Source: Planctomycetota bacterium
GTDB lineage: Bacteria; Planctomycetota; Phycisphaerae; Phycisphaerales; UBA1924
Length of the DNA: 64,000 nt
NCBI GenBank assembly: GCA_018242625.1
Contig: JAFEBO010000012.1
Coordinates: forward strand, 124,001-188,000
Reading direction: 5' to 3'
Position 1 is the first letter of the stretch. Each line of letters begins with the position of its first letter. The notes below the pieces were generated by a model. The model had not been told where the DNA came from. It did not search any database and saw only the letters and a list, made by a program, of their open reading frames with translations. The position numbers and the translations under genes are program-made. Positions 1-9,469 of the stretch are shown here, one piece after another.

Positions 1-1440
1 CATGGAACCCGGTCGCAAGACACCCGCCGAGGGGTCTGCCAAACGCGCATATTCCATCCGTCCCGCCATAATGGTCTTCTTGTCCTCGTTCGAAAACTCA
101 TCCCTGAGTTCCAAACGGTTCACGGTCAACTGCAGACAGGCATCCCAGAGCACGCGGTCGTAGCCCGTCCCAGCCGGGCCGACGGCGGAAGCCTTGTGGT
201 TCCGGAGGATGTCCTCGTAGAGCGCGATACAGCGCCGGGCGTGGACCGAGTACGAAAACTCCGCCTCGGCAAGAGAGCGGCAAGACCCGCGCCACGACTC
301 GCTCGCCCCGCTCTCAAGCACCTCTCGGATCGCTCCCGCCAGCGCCCCGACATCACCCACGGGAACAAGTTTGCCCGTAAGTCCCGGCCGCACCGCGTCC
401 GGAAGCCCTCCGATGTCATAGCCGATCACCGGCGTGCCGCACGCCAGCGCCTCCAGCATCGTGTTGGGCAAGTTGTCCTCGTGCGATGGCAAGAGCATCA
501 CGTCAGCCGCGGAATACGCCGCGGCGACATCCTTCTGGTCGTCGAGTTTTCCGAGATATTGAATTCGAACCCCAAAATCCGCAGGCCGGTCGGGAGCTGT
601 GCCCATGGCGACAAAGTGGACCGGCCGCCCGGCGATCAGCCCGAGTTTCGCTCCCGCCTCCAGCAGATCGGAAAACCCCTTCCGCTTTTCGGCGACCCGT
701 TCCGCGACAAAGAGCACACGCCAGGGCCCCGGGCCAAGCCCGAGGTGCCGCTGCGCCTCCGCCCGGTTCCGGGGCACGAAAACACCGGTATCAAGCGGCA
801 TCGGCAGGTGTTCGTGGCGCCAGCCGGCAAAGACCGGTGCCCGCCGCGCCGTCTCGTGCATCCACCGGCTGGGACCGATGACCGTCCCCCTGCGGGCCGC
901 CCCCAGCGACTTGCGAAGCTGAAGGGTGATCGCGGGCACGCCGATCGGATCCACCGCCAGCTGCGGGCAGCCGCGGCAGTCCGTCAGATAGCGTTCGCAG
1001 CCGGCCGTGTAATGGCACCCGCCGGTGTACGCCCACTGGTCGTGCAGCGTGAACGTGACCGGCTTGCCGAGCGCAAACAGCTCCTCCAGCCCGTCGAGCG
1101 AGACAAAGGCCGAAGACCATTGCACATCGATGATGTCCGCGCTGCGCACCTGCTCGATTTCCGCCAGGCCGGTATCACGGAGGGGAAAGCTGAACCAGGT
1201 ATCGGAAAGGGCTGTGCGGTTGCGGTCGATCGCGAACTGCCGCACGAGCGATGCCTGGCGCGAGCGGACGTATGAATTCCGCATCGGGGGCGCTTCAACC
1301 GTGAACGGATCGGCAGAGAGCTTTTTCCCCGCGAGAATCCAGTGGTCAACCCCGGCTCGCCGCAGAGCCTCGTGCTGACGAAAGCCGGCACGGGCAGCGC
1401 CGCCCCCAATATCAAAAGTGGTAATCGAAACGACTTTCAT
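1..1440 (-). CDS. Glycosyltransferase family 4, partial (C-terminus beyond window)
   Basis: The frame is open from an ATG at 1440 to the window edge (480 codons), so the C-terminus is missing. It opens with a hydrophobic strand followed by a Gly-Gly-Gly-Ala-Ala-Arg loop, as in colanic-acid-type GT4 enzymes. Near residues 318-327 it has the family signature HEDNLPNTMLEALACGTPVI, with two Glu eight residues apart that bind the nucleotide-sugar donor in GT-B retaining enzymes. The predicted role is transfer of a sugar from a nucleotide-sugar in the cytoplasm. It lies 45 bp downstream of fliS on the same strand, so a role in flagellin glycosylation is a reasonable inference but unproven; the acceptor cannot be read from sequence. 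Confidence 0.85.
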   Translation of the reverse strand, partial: MKVVSITTFDIGGGAARAGFRQHEALRRAGVDHWILAGKKLSADPFTVEAPPMRNSYVRSRQASLVRQFAIDRNRTALSDTWFSFPLRDTGLAEIEQVRSADIIDVQWSSAFVSLDGLEELFALGKPVTFTLHDQWAYTGGCHYTAGCERYLTDCRGCPQLAVDPIGVPAITLQLRKSLGAARRGTVIGPSRWMHETARRAPVFAGWRHEHLPMPLDTGVFVPRNRAEAQRHLGLGPGPWRVLFVAERVAEKRKGFSDLLEAGAKLGLIAGRPVHFVAMGTAPDRPADFGVRIQYLGKLDDQKDVAAAYSAADVMLLPSHEDNLPNTMLEALACGTPVIGYDIGGLPDAVRPGLTGKLVPVGDVGALAGAIREVLESGASESWRGSCRSLAEAEFSYSVHARRCIALYEDILRNHKASAVGPAGTGYDRVLWDACLQLTVNRLELRDEFSNEDKKTIMAGRMEYARLADPSAGVLRPGSM

Positions 1441-1476
1441 GCTCGGGGCACAATGTAGCGGAACCGGCCCCCGAGC
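1441..1476 (-). other. Hairpin directly upstream of the glycosyltransferase start
   Basis: Eight-base arms GCTCGGGG (1441-1448) and CCCCGAGC (1469-1476) flank a 20-nt loop. The stem abuts the glycosyltransferase ATG and lies between it and the fliS stop. No Shine-Dalgarno sequence is visible there. It could modulate translation or transcription between fliS and the glycosyltransferase, or have no function. There is no T-run to support a terminator. Confidence 0.3.
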
Positions 1477-1485
1477 GTTCGCGCT

Positions 1486-1929
1486 TCAGCCCTCGACGCT
1501 GAACGGGCCGCCGCTGCCCTGGGGTTCGATCTCCGCCCCGTCACCTTCCGAAGCGAGCTTCTGCATGAGCAGGATCCACGTCTCTCGCTCGTACTCCAGC
1601 AGACCGATCACCTCGTCAAATTTTGACGCGTCCTTTTCAAAGCTGGCCTCGTTGAGGCGGATGTAGAAAAAGGTGTAAAGCGACCGGACCTTCGCGGCCA
1701 GTTCCGGATCGGGCTCGTCCTTGATCGTGGTGATCAGCTCGACCAGGATGTTCCGGGCGTTTTCCGTCCCGCTGAAAACCTGCTCGAAGTTTCGTGCCGC
1801 CAGGCCCTCGCGAGCCTGCATGGCAAACTTGATCGCTCCCTCGATGAGCAGCAGACGGAGCTCCTCGCGCGAGGCGGTAAGCACACGCGTGCGGAGATAG
1901 GTATTGGCCGAGTGAGAAGAAACTGTCAT
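1486..1929 (-). CDS. fliS: Flagellar export chaperone FliS
   Basis: This 147-residue protein matches FliS in length and pattern: an N-terminal NTYLRTRVLTASREELRLLL segment, then an all-helical bundle with an ELAAKVRSLYTF helix. FliS binds the C-terminus of flagellin in the cytoplasm, blocks premature polymerisation and delivers it to the flagellar type III export gate. It lies about 50 bp downstream of fliD on the same strand, the usual fliD-fliS order, so the two are probably co-transcribed. I chose the ATG at 1929 because a weak GAGG lies just upstream; an in-frame ATG at 1941 would add four residues. The acidic, Gly-rich C-terminal tail is not part of the core domain. Confidence 0.88.
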   Translation of the reverse strand: MTVSSHSANTYLRTRVLTASREELRLLLIEGAIKFAMQAREGLAARNFEQVFSGTENARNILVELITTIKDEPDPELAAKVRSLYTFFYIRLNEASFEKDASKFDEVIGLLEYERETWILLMQKLASEGDGAEIEPQGSGGPFSVEG

Positions 1930-1979
1930 CGCCTCGATCATCGTCCGGGAAAAGCCCGGACTTCAGGGCCTGTTTTGAG

Positions 1980-4844
1980 TTACTTGCCAAGCCCGCTGAG
2001 CGCCGACTGCTGGCTCTGCAGCTGACCGATCGCCTGTTCCATCCGGAGAAACTGCGCCTGAAGCACCGTCTTCTTGGCCGCGAGCTGCGCATCGATCTTG
2101 GTAATCCGGTCGTTCTGCGCCGCAACCTGCTCGTCGAGCGATTTCTTTCTGAGCGTCAGCGAGCCGTTGACCGAGTCCAGAACCGTCTTGGTAAATTCCT
2201 CGATCTTGCCCGCAATACCGAGCTGGGTGAACTTGAGCCGACCGCTCGTGTTCGCAACGGTAATCCCATCGCTCACCTTGTCCTGCCCGGTCGCGTTCGT
2301 GTCGACAACCCGCGCCGCAACCAGCGCCTCCACCGCGTTCGGGTCGTCCGCCATCGCCTCCCGGAATTTGTCCGAGTCAAACGAGATCGAGCCGCCCGTT
2401 CCGATCTTGAACCCAATCTGAGCGAGCGACTGGTACTTGCTGCTCACGCCCTGGGGCGCACTCTGCACGATGGCAAAGAGCTGATTCCGCAGGCTCTGCG
2501 CCGTCGAATCGCCGAGCAGGACTCCCGCCTTCTTCGTCGTGTCGTCGTACTTGCTCTGCGAATTGATCGAATCAACCACGCCGTTGAAGGCGGTCGCCAG
2601 ATCGTTCATCGCCTTCTCAAGGCCCGCGTTGTCGCGCTGCACGCTGATCGTCGTTGGTGTCGTGCTCGTACCCTTGAGATCGATCTTGACGCCCGTCACA
2701 ACATTGTCCAGCGTGTTGCTCGAGCTCGAAAGCAGCACCGCCCTGGAGACGTCCCCACTCCCGAAGAACACCCGCGCGTTTTCCCCAGCGTCCAGCGTGG
2801 AAAGCCCCAGGTCGAGCGAGCCCGAGTCGAGCACGAACCGACCGTCCCGCCCCGTCGCCGCGCTGAACAGGCTCATCTGATAGGGCGTCGAGCCCGAGCC
2901 GGTCTGCACGATCGCCGCCTTCACGTTCCCGCCGGTCGCGTTGATCTTGTCCACCATCGACTGCAGCGTGTCCGTCGCCGTGAGCGTCACGGTCTTGCGG
3001 CTCGTGCCATCAATCTTGTTCGAAGCCCCGGTGCCCGACGCCGTCCCCGCAAAGCCCAGGTCCTTCGCCAGCGTGCCGTCCACATCCTCGACCTTGATCG
3101 CGGTCTGCCCCGTCCCCGAGGCCGCCGAGTCCTTCAGCAGAATCCCGTCGCCCGTGTCGTTGATCGAGGCCTTCACGGCCGTGCTCGCGGCGTTGATCTG
3201 CGTCACCAGGTCGCCCACTGTCCGGAGAATCGTCGGATCCACCGTGATCGTGCTCACAGCGCCCGTCGCGTCCGTGATGCGGAACTTGCCGGTTCCCAGC
3301 GTTTTGCCCTGAACCAGGCTCGACAGCAGTGTGCCGTTTCCGATCACCGCCCGTCCAAGGTCCTTTCCCTTGATCGTGTCGCGCACGCCCCCCGCCGCGA
3401 TGCCCAGCGATGAAGCCGTGTCCGCACCGGGCGTCCCCGCCACCGTGAACCCGCCGACGCCCCCGGTCAGATCCTTCAGCGTCAGCCCGAGCCCGTTTTC
3501 CGTCAGCCCCACCGAGACAGTCTTGTTCCCCGAAACCACCGACGCATTCTCGATCTGCTGCGCGATCTCGCTCAGCGTGGCGCCCTTGTCAATGGTCAGC
3601 GAAAAACTCGAATTGTCGCCGAGGATGAAATCCAGGTGGCCATCGCCGGCGATGCCCTTTCCGCCGTTCAGGCTCGAGGCCAGCGTCGTGTTGATTCCGC
3701 TGGCGATGCGAGAGCCCGTGAACACGCCCGCGGAACTCGTCGCGCCCGCACCAAGCCCCAGATCCTGCGCCGCCGTTCCCGACGCCGCTTCGACAACCGA
3801 AATCGTCCCCCCCGAACCGTCCGCGATCTTGATCCTCTTCCCGTCCGTGTCAATTGAAGCCGCCACGCCAGACAAGCCGGCGGCAGAAAAAGCATCGTTC
3901 ATCCGCTTCAGCGCCCCGCCCACGGTCGACACCGGGCCTTCCGTCGCCGTGTCCGAGTCCGGAGGAGTCACGGTGCCCAGGTTGACATTCACAGTCGTCT
4001 TCGTGCCCCCGCGATCGATGACTACCTGCATGTCATAGCGCGCATTGCCGCTCAGGTTCGACAGGTTCAACCCCCGCCCATCGTTGATGGATGCCAGCAG
4101 CGTGCCCGCCGTCATCTTCCGCAGCGAACTCCCCGTGATCTTGCCCGACGCCGAGCCAGCGATCCCCAGCGAAGCCGCGGTCGTCCCGCCCGATTCGGCA
4201 ACAGTCACCTGCCCGCCCCCGCCGGCGGCATCCGTGATCACGAACTTGTCGTCGACGACGGTCGCCTTGACCTTCGCCGTGCCGTTGCTGTTGATCGCGT
4301 CCAGCACGTCGCTCGCATACGCCGCCTTCGTGAGGTCGATCGTCGCGCTCCCGCCGGCCGAATCCGTGATGACGATCTTGCCGCGCACGATCCCCGCACC
4401 GTTGTTAAGGTCCGCGAGCGCCGTATCGCCGTCAAGACGCGACTTGGCCGAAACAAGTGAAATGGACCCCGCACCGACCGCCGTCGTCGACTTGTCCGCA
4501 AATCCGCGCGTCAGCATCTGCTGCGAACTCACCAGCCGGTCCACCAGGAACGAATAGTTCCCGCTCGCCGCGGTCGAACTCGCCGTCGCCGTCATCGTCT
4601 TTTCATCGCTCGACGTCGCCGCGTTCCCGTCGAAAGGATTACTCGTGTGAAACTTCGCCATCGCCGACTGCAGCGCCGAGAGCTTTGAATTGATGCCCAG
4701 AACCGCCGCCGTCTGCGACTGGAGCTGCACGATCCGCTGCTGGATCAGGGTCTTGGGCTGCGCATCCACCGCCAGCAGCTGGCTGATCAGCGATGCGCTG
4801 TCAATCCCGCTGAATATCCCCACTCCGCTGGTAATCGTGCCCAT
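1980..4844 (-). CDS. fliD: Flagellar hook-associated protein 2 (FliD), enlarged
   Basis: FliD caps the growing flagellar filament and helps flagellin subunits fold and insert. The N-terminus (GVGIFSGIDSASLISQLLAV, then a Gln/Ser-rich coiled coil to about residue 70) is the conserved FliD N-domain. The last roughly 250 residues form the FliD C-domain and end in a long coiled coil. At 954 residues it is well above the usual 450-700. The extra length comes from a central block of at least four degenerate units of the form 'LLxSLNxGxGI...ItDxxG...tv.lgDvixxINa', which resemble the flagellin hook IN motif and would be surface-exposed. It is followed on the same strand by fliS. Confidence 0.92.
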   Translation of the reverse strand: MGTITSGVGIFSGIDSASLISQLLAVDAQPKTLIQQRIVQLQSQTAAVLGINSKLSALQSAMAKFHTSNPFDGNAATSSDEKTMTATASSTAASGNYSFLVDRLVSSQQMLTRGFADKSTTAVGAGSISLVSAKSRLDGDTALADLNNGAGIVRGKIVITDSAGGSATIDLTKAAYASDVLDAINSNGTAKVKATVVDDKFVITDAAGGGGQVTVAESGGTTAASLGIAGSASGKITGSSLRKMTAGTLLASINDGRGLNLSNLSGNARYDMQVVIDRGGTKTTVNVNLGTVTPPDSDTATEGPVSTVGGALKRMNDAFSAAGLSGVAASIDTDGKRIKIADGSGGTISVVEAASGTAAQDLGLGAGATSSAGVFTGSRIASGINTTLASSLNGGKGIAGDGHLDFILGDNSSFSLTIDKGATLSEIAQQIENASVVSGNKTVSVGLTENGLGLTLKDLTGGVGGFTVAGTPGADTASSLGIAAGGVRDTIKGKDLGRAVIGNGTLLSSLVQGKTLGTGKFRITDATGAVSTITVDPTILRTVGDLVTQINAASTAVKASINDTGDGILLKDSAASGTGQTAIKVEDVDGTLAKDLGFAGTASGTGASNKIDGTSRKTVTLTATDTLQSMVDKINATGGNVKAAIVQTGSGSTPYQMSLFSAATGRDGRFVLDSGSLDLGLSTLDAGENARVFFGSGDVSRAVLLSSSSNTLDNVVTGVKIDLKGTSTTPTTISVQRDNAGLEKAMNDLATAFNGVVDSINSQSKYDDTTKKAGVLLGDSTAQSLRNQLFAIVQSAPQGVSSKYQSLAQIGFKIGTGGSISFDSDKFREAMADDPNAVEALVAARVVDTNATGQDKVSDGITVANTSGRLKFTQLGIAGKIEEFTKTVLDSVNGSLTLRKKSLDEQVAAQNDRITKIDAQLAAKKTVLQAQFLRMEQAIGQLQSQQSALSGLGK

Positions 4845-5043
4845 GTCACGCTCCGCTCTCGAACACGGCCATCGCCGCGCACGTTTCCTTCTCTATCGGT
4901 CGCCGGGCCACCCCGCCCGCCGACACGCGCAAAAACGGCCCGCCCGGCCCGCACCTTCGTCCCTCCGTCCGCAAAGCCCGTTCCACTTACCGCCCCTCCC
5001 ACGGAATCAGGCACGAAACCACCAATTCCGGCCGATGCTTACC

Positions 5044-5058
5044 GGAACGTACGGTTCC
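5044..5058. other. Small inverted repeat upstream of the 5067 gene
   Basis: GGAAC and GTTCC arms flank GTACG, ending nine bases before the ATG at 5067. The position would suit an operator or a 5'-UTR hairpin. No copy was noticed elsewhere in the window and no regulator can be assigned. Confidence 0.25.
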
Positions 5059-5066
5059 AAATCACC

Positions 5067-5924
5067 ATGCCCTCCCACCTCCGCATATCGACCGCAGCCC
5101 TTTCCGCACTGGTTCTGGCCGCTTCCGTGGCGACCATCGTCGCCGGCTTCCTAGTTCCCCAGCACCCCGCCTGGGCGCTCATCGCGTTTGAGTTACTCAC
5201 CGCGCTCGCCGGAGGGTTCGGGCTCGCCCTCGCCGCCGGCCGCTTTGCAGAGGGCCCCGGCATGGCCCTCGCCTGCATCTCCGGAACCATCCTGGCTTCC
5301 TCCATCCTGGGCTATCTTGGAGCAACCGGCCAAATCGGAGACTGGAAGCTCCAGGGCTGGCTCATCGCGCACATCCTCATCTCGCTCCTGCTCGCGCTCA
5401 TCGCCATCTCGAGCGTCCTCGGTCGCACGCCCGGCGCGTGGCTGGTTGCACTCCGCGGATTTGCCTATGCCGGGGTCGCCGTCGGCTTCACCTCGCTGCT
5501 CGTCGCCTTTGATGGTCACCTCAAGCCGTCCGGCTCCGGCTCACATCTCGTCGGTCACGCTCTCGCCTCGGCGCTGGCGGTCTTCCCCCTCCCGCTCCTG
5601 CTTCTCTTTGGCGCCTTCACCGTCACTTCCACGACCACGGACGAATCTGTGCCGCGCTGGATGCGTCTGCTCGGCCAGCTCTCCATCCCCGTCACCGCCG
5701 GAGTTCTCATCCTGCTGACGCGCGCCCATCTCTCCTCCCCGCTCTCGGGGGCGGCCGACGTGGTCCGAATCACTCTTCTCTGCCTGCTCGCGCTCGAACT
5801 CACCGGCGCGCTCTGCGCAGGCGTCCACCTGATCGTTCAGGCCTTCGCTTCCTGCGACAAAGTGCCCGGCATCGAATCCGCCGGCCCCACGCTCACGCCG
5901 AAGCAGGGTGCCACATCGTCTTGA
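5067..5924 (+). CDS. Hypothetical polytopic membrane protein
   Basis: I do not recognise the family. The 285-residue product has about eight hydrophobic segments of 20-25 residues spaced along its whole length, with short polar loops and a small soluble C-terminal tail, so it is almost certainly an inner-membrane protein. There is no obvious catalytic motif, signal peptide cleavage site or transporter signature. The start is the ATG at 5067, behind a small inverted repeat; no strong Shine-Dalgarno sequence is seen. Its last 32 bases overlap the end of the convergent aldehyde-dehydrogenase-like gene. Codon use is C-rich like the neighbouring pgk gene, which supports real coding. Confidence 0.65.
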   Translation: MPSHLRISTAALSALVLAASVATIVAGFLVPQHPAWALIAFELLTALAGGFGLALAAGRFAEGPGMALACISGTILASSILGYLGATGQIGDWKLQGWLIAHILISLLLALIAISSVLGRTPGAWLVALRGFAYAGVAVGFTSLLVAFDGHLKPSGSGSHLVGHALASALAVFPLPLLLLFGAFTVTSTTTDESVPRWMRLLGQLSIPVTAGVLILLTRAHLSSPLSGAADVVRITLLCLLALELTGALCAGVHLIVQAFASCDKVPGIESAGPTLTPKQGATSS

Positions 5925-6777
5925 AATCGATCAGCGGTTCAATCCGCCACGGGCTGTGCGCGTCCGCGGTGTCCAGCCAGTCCGGCACGCTCCGCACAAT
6001 CACGCGCTTGATGTTCTCCGCCGCCCCCTGCTTCAAAAGCGTCGTCTCGTCAACGCTCAAGTTCGCGGCATGAATCGCATCAATATCCCGGTGCGCCGAA
6101 ATCACCGGCAGCAATTCCGAGCGAACACCCGTCAGGATATTGATGACGCCGCCGGGAACATCCCCCGTCGCGCACGCCTCCGCCAGCACCGCCGCCGGCA
6201 CAGGATTGGTCTCACTCGCCAGCGCCACAACCGCGTTGCCCGCACACACCGCCGGCGCAAGCAGCGACACGAACGCGAGCAGGGGCGCCTCGTCCGGGGC
6301 AATCACCGCCACAACGCCCGAAGGCTCCGGCGCCGTGAAGTTGTAATACGGACCCGCCACCGGGTTGTTGCAGCCCAGCACCTGGGCGTACTTGTCAGCC
6401 CACCCGGCAAAGCACACCACGCGATCGATAGCCGCCAGAACTTCGTCCTCCGCGTCGATCGGCTTGAGCTTCGACTTCACCCTCGCGTTCACGGCACGGA
6501 TCGAATCGACGAGTTCCTGCTTCTTGCCCTCGAGCATCTCCGCGATGCGATAGAGAATCTGCCCGCGCAGATACGACGTCGCACCCGCCCAGCCCGTCTG
6601 CGCCTTCCGCGCCGCCTCCACCGCCTCGCGCAGGTCCTTGCGGCTCGCCTTGCACAGGTGCGCAAACACCTTCCCCTTCGGCCCCTCGACCATCATCGTC
6701 CGCCCCGACTCGGTCCTCGGGAACTTCCCGTCGATGTAGAGCTTGTACGTCTTCAGCACGTCAAGGCGTGTGGCCAT
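5893..6777 (-). CDS. Truncated aldehyde-dehydrogenase-like protein (probable pseudoenzyme)
   Basis: The 294-residue product aligns with the N-terminal coenzyme-binding part of the aldehyde dehydrogenase superfamily: a YIDGKFPRTESGR opening, a GPYYNFTAPEPSGVVAVIAP segment and AGNAVVALASETNPVPAAVL followed by a GVINILTG loop. Typical family members have about 480 residues with a catalytic Cys and a general-base Glu in the second half. This protein ends before the catalytic Cys region and shows no substitute. Short ALDH homologues of this kind are known, and some are encoded beside a full-length partner; none is encoded nearby here. Classical dehydrogenase activity is therefore unlikely, and a structural or regulatory role is possible. 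The frame is clean, so I do not call it a pseudogene. Confidence 0.75.
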   Translation of the reverse strand: MATRLDVLKTYKLYIDGKFPRTESGRTMMVEGPKGKVFAHLCKASRKDLREAVEAARKAQTGWAGATSYLRGQILYRIAEMLEGKKQELVDSIRAVNARVKSKLKPIDAEDEVLAAIDRVVCFAGWADKYAQVLGCNNPVAGPYYNFTAPEPSGVVAVIAPDEAPLLAFVSLLAPAVCAGNAVVALASETNPVPAAVLAEACATGDVPGGVINILTGVRSELLPVISAHRDIDAIHAANLSVDETTLLKQGAAENIKRVIVRSVPDWLDTADAHSPWRIEPLIDFKTMWHPASA

Positions 6778-6983
6778 GGTTTCTCCCTGCGTGGGATTAT
6801 TGATCGCCCGCCGCGACTGCAGCGTGCGCCCGCAGCAGCGCGGCGCTTCCGCTCCAGCCGCTTTCCCCCGTCACCGGTTTCCCACGCGATTTCTTGTGTT
6901 TTTGCCCCTCCCGCGCTCCGCGATCTTTGAGGAATCACCCCCCGCAGCGCTATCCTGCGTCGTCCAGTTCCGGAGATCAAACC

Positions 6984-8198
<1,215 letters not shown>

Positions 8199-8219
8199 TT
8201 CCGCACTCCCTCAAAACTC

Positions 8220-8266
8220 GTCGCGGCTGCACCAAAAACACCATCTGTCTTTGGTGCAGCCGCGAC
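8220..8266. repeat. Perfect 17-bp inverted repeat after pgk
   Basis: The arm GTCGCGGCTGCACCAAA (8220-8236) and its exact reverse complement (8250-8266) flank a 13-nt spacer. As RNA it would form a very stable hairpin just beyond the pgk stop, but it lacks a following T-run. The right arm also encodes the Leu-Trp-Cys-Ser-Arg-Asp stretch of the adjacent VOC pseudogene, while the left arm lies where that gene's start codon should be. Confidence 0.85.
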
Positions 8267-8590
8267 GCCGATGACGCCGCTCGCTTCTACGCCAGCACCT
8301 TTCCCAACTCCTCCATCGGCGCGATCCACAAGGCACGCGCCGACTTCCCCTCCGGTAAAAAGGGCGACGTCCTCGAATTTGTTGCCGTCGGCATCCCCTG
8401 CATCGGCATCAACGGCGGCCCGATGTTCAAGCACAACGAAGCCTTCGCGTTCCAGATCGCAACCACCGATCAAGCTGAAACCGCCCGCTACTGGAACGCC
8501 ATCATCAACAGCGGCCGCCAGGAAAGTCGGTGAGGCTGGTGCAAAGACAAATGGGGCATCTCCTGACAGATCACCCCCATCGCACGCCCT
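8234..8590 (+). pseudogene. Decayed VOC-superfamily (PhnB / 3-dmu-9_3-mt type) gene
   Basis: The readable pieces match small PhnB-like VOC proteins: KNTICLWCSRDADDAARFY, then FPNSSIGAIHKA, GIPCIGINGGPMFKHNEAF and a YWNAIINSG helix. No start codon remains; the 5' end runs into the inverted repeat. After the GRQES stretch the frame hits TGA at 8531. In the next frame GWCKDKWGIS resumes at 8534, and a second TGA at 8564-8566 replaces the Trp expected in the conserved GISWQITP motif before QITPI continues. So there is a lost start, a frameshift near 8525-8533 and a nonsense mutation. It converges on an intact VOC gene starting at 9046. Confidence 0.82.
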
Positions 8591-8605
8591 TCCCGCCGGC
8601 GCACC

Positions 8606-9046
8606 TTACTTCGCACGCTTCTTCTTCGCCTTGGAACGCTTCACCGGCGCCGGCGGCTCCCACAACTCGATCCGATTCCCCTCCCCATCCCTGATCCATC
8701 CGAATTTCCCGTATTCGGACTCCTCTTTCATCGACTTCGGATCAACCCACACGCCCGCCTTCTTGAGCTGCGCCAGCATCTTCTTAAGGTCCGCCACGCG
8801 GTAGTTGATCATGTGCCCCTGCGGCACGCCCTTCTTCCCGCTCCCGAAGTACTTGGTGTCCGCCCGAAACGCGCTCCACACCGTGGTCCCCGTTTTCTTC
8901 GGATCGTCAAGTTCACGCCACTGAAACTGACAGCCGCCCCAGTCTTCGATCGGAAACCCAAGATGCTCGCGGTACCACGCCGCCAGCTTCATCGGATCCT
9001 TCGCCCTGAAAAACACCCCCCCGATCCCGGTTGCCTTCTGCTTCAT
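8606..9046 (-). CDS. VOC family protein (glyoxalase/bleomycin-resistance-like)
   Basis: The 146-residue product has two beta-alpha-beta-beta-beta modules typical of vicinal-oxygen-chelate proteins: GIGGVFFRAKDPMKLAAWYR with an EHLGFPIED loop, and HMINYRVADLKKMLAQLKKA with a FGWIRDGEGNRIELWEPP end. VOC proteins hold a divalent metal between the modules; the Glu of RIELWEP is the usual metal ligand. Substrate is not predictable. The ATG at 9046 is preferred because the family N-terminus begins there; an upstream GTG or ATG adds residues without similarity. The Lys-rich tail (KAKKKRAK) is outside the fold. It faces the VOC pseudogene. Confidence 0.85.
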   Translation of the reverse strand: MKQKATGIGGVFFRAKDPMKLAAWYREHLGFPIEDWGGCQFQWRELDDPKKTGTTVWSAFRADTKYFGSGKKGVPQGHMINYRVADLKKMLAQLKKAGVWVDPKSMKEESEYGKFGWIRDGEGNRIELWEPPAPVKRSKAKKKRAK

Positions 9047-9434
9047 GAAAATCCTCGTTACAAAGTTCGATCGCCACAATCGCCCGCTGCAAGTCTAACT
9101 GTCGCTTCCTTCCACCCGCTCGCTCTCCCGCACCCGCACTCAACCGACGTTATTGCGGCACGCCATCGCCACACCAAAAACGCACTTGCCCTCTCCCATG
9201 TCCGCCCCCACGTCCTTCCCGCACGCCTTTCCGATTCCAAAGGCGTGCACTGCAATAGCCGGTGGTTGCGGCGAAGCCGCACCACCGGTCCCGCACAAAA
9301 ATCCCGCGCCAGGCCGAAGGCCTGCCCGTCACAAGGCACTCACCAACCACCCGACGCGCGAGCATGCACGCCTCGTGCAAACCGACGCGGAACAACAACT
9401 TGCATTGATTCCATACAAAATCCAAGCTTTTCTC
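9047..9434. other. Gene-free interval with two compact GAA-loop hairpins
   Basis: No convincing protein-coding signal was found on either strand. At 9259-9288 the arms CCGGTGGTTGCGGC and GCCGCACCACCGG pair around a GAA loop with one bulged T. At 9310-9324 CAGGCC and GGCCTG pair around another GAA loop. Neither is followed by a T-run, so they are poor intrinsic terminators. They may be part of a small RNA or a structured repeat. Confidence 0.5.
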
Positions 9435-9462
9435 TTGCAATACCGTACTAATGCCGTACAAT
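9435..9462 (+). promoter_or_regulatory. Sigma-70-like promoter for the 9470 gene
   Basis: A -35 box TTGCAA (9435-9440) is followed after 16 bp by a -10 box TACAAT (9457-9462). Transcription would begin about seven bases later, essentially at the GTG start at 9470, giving a leaderless mRNA. No Shine-Dalgarno sequence is present, which agrees with this reading. Confidence 0.6.
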
Positions 9463-9469
9463 TGCTACC

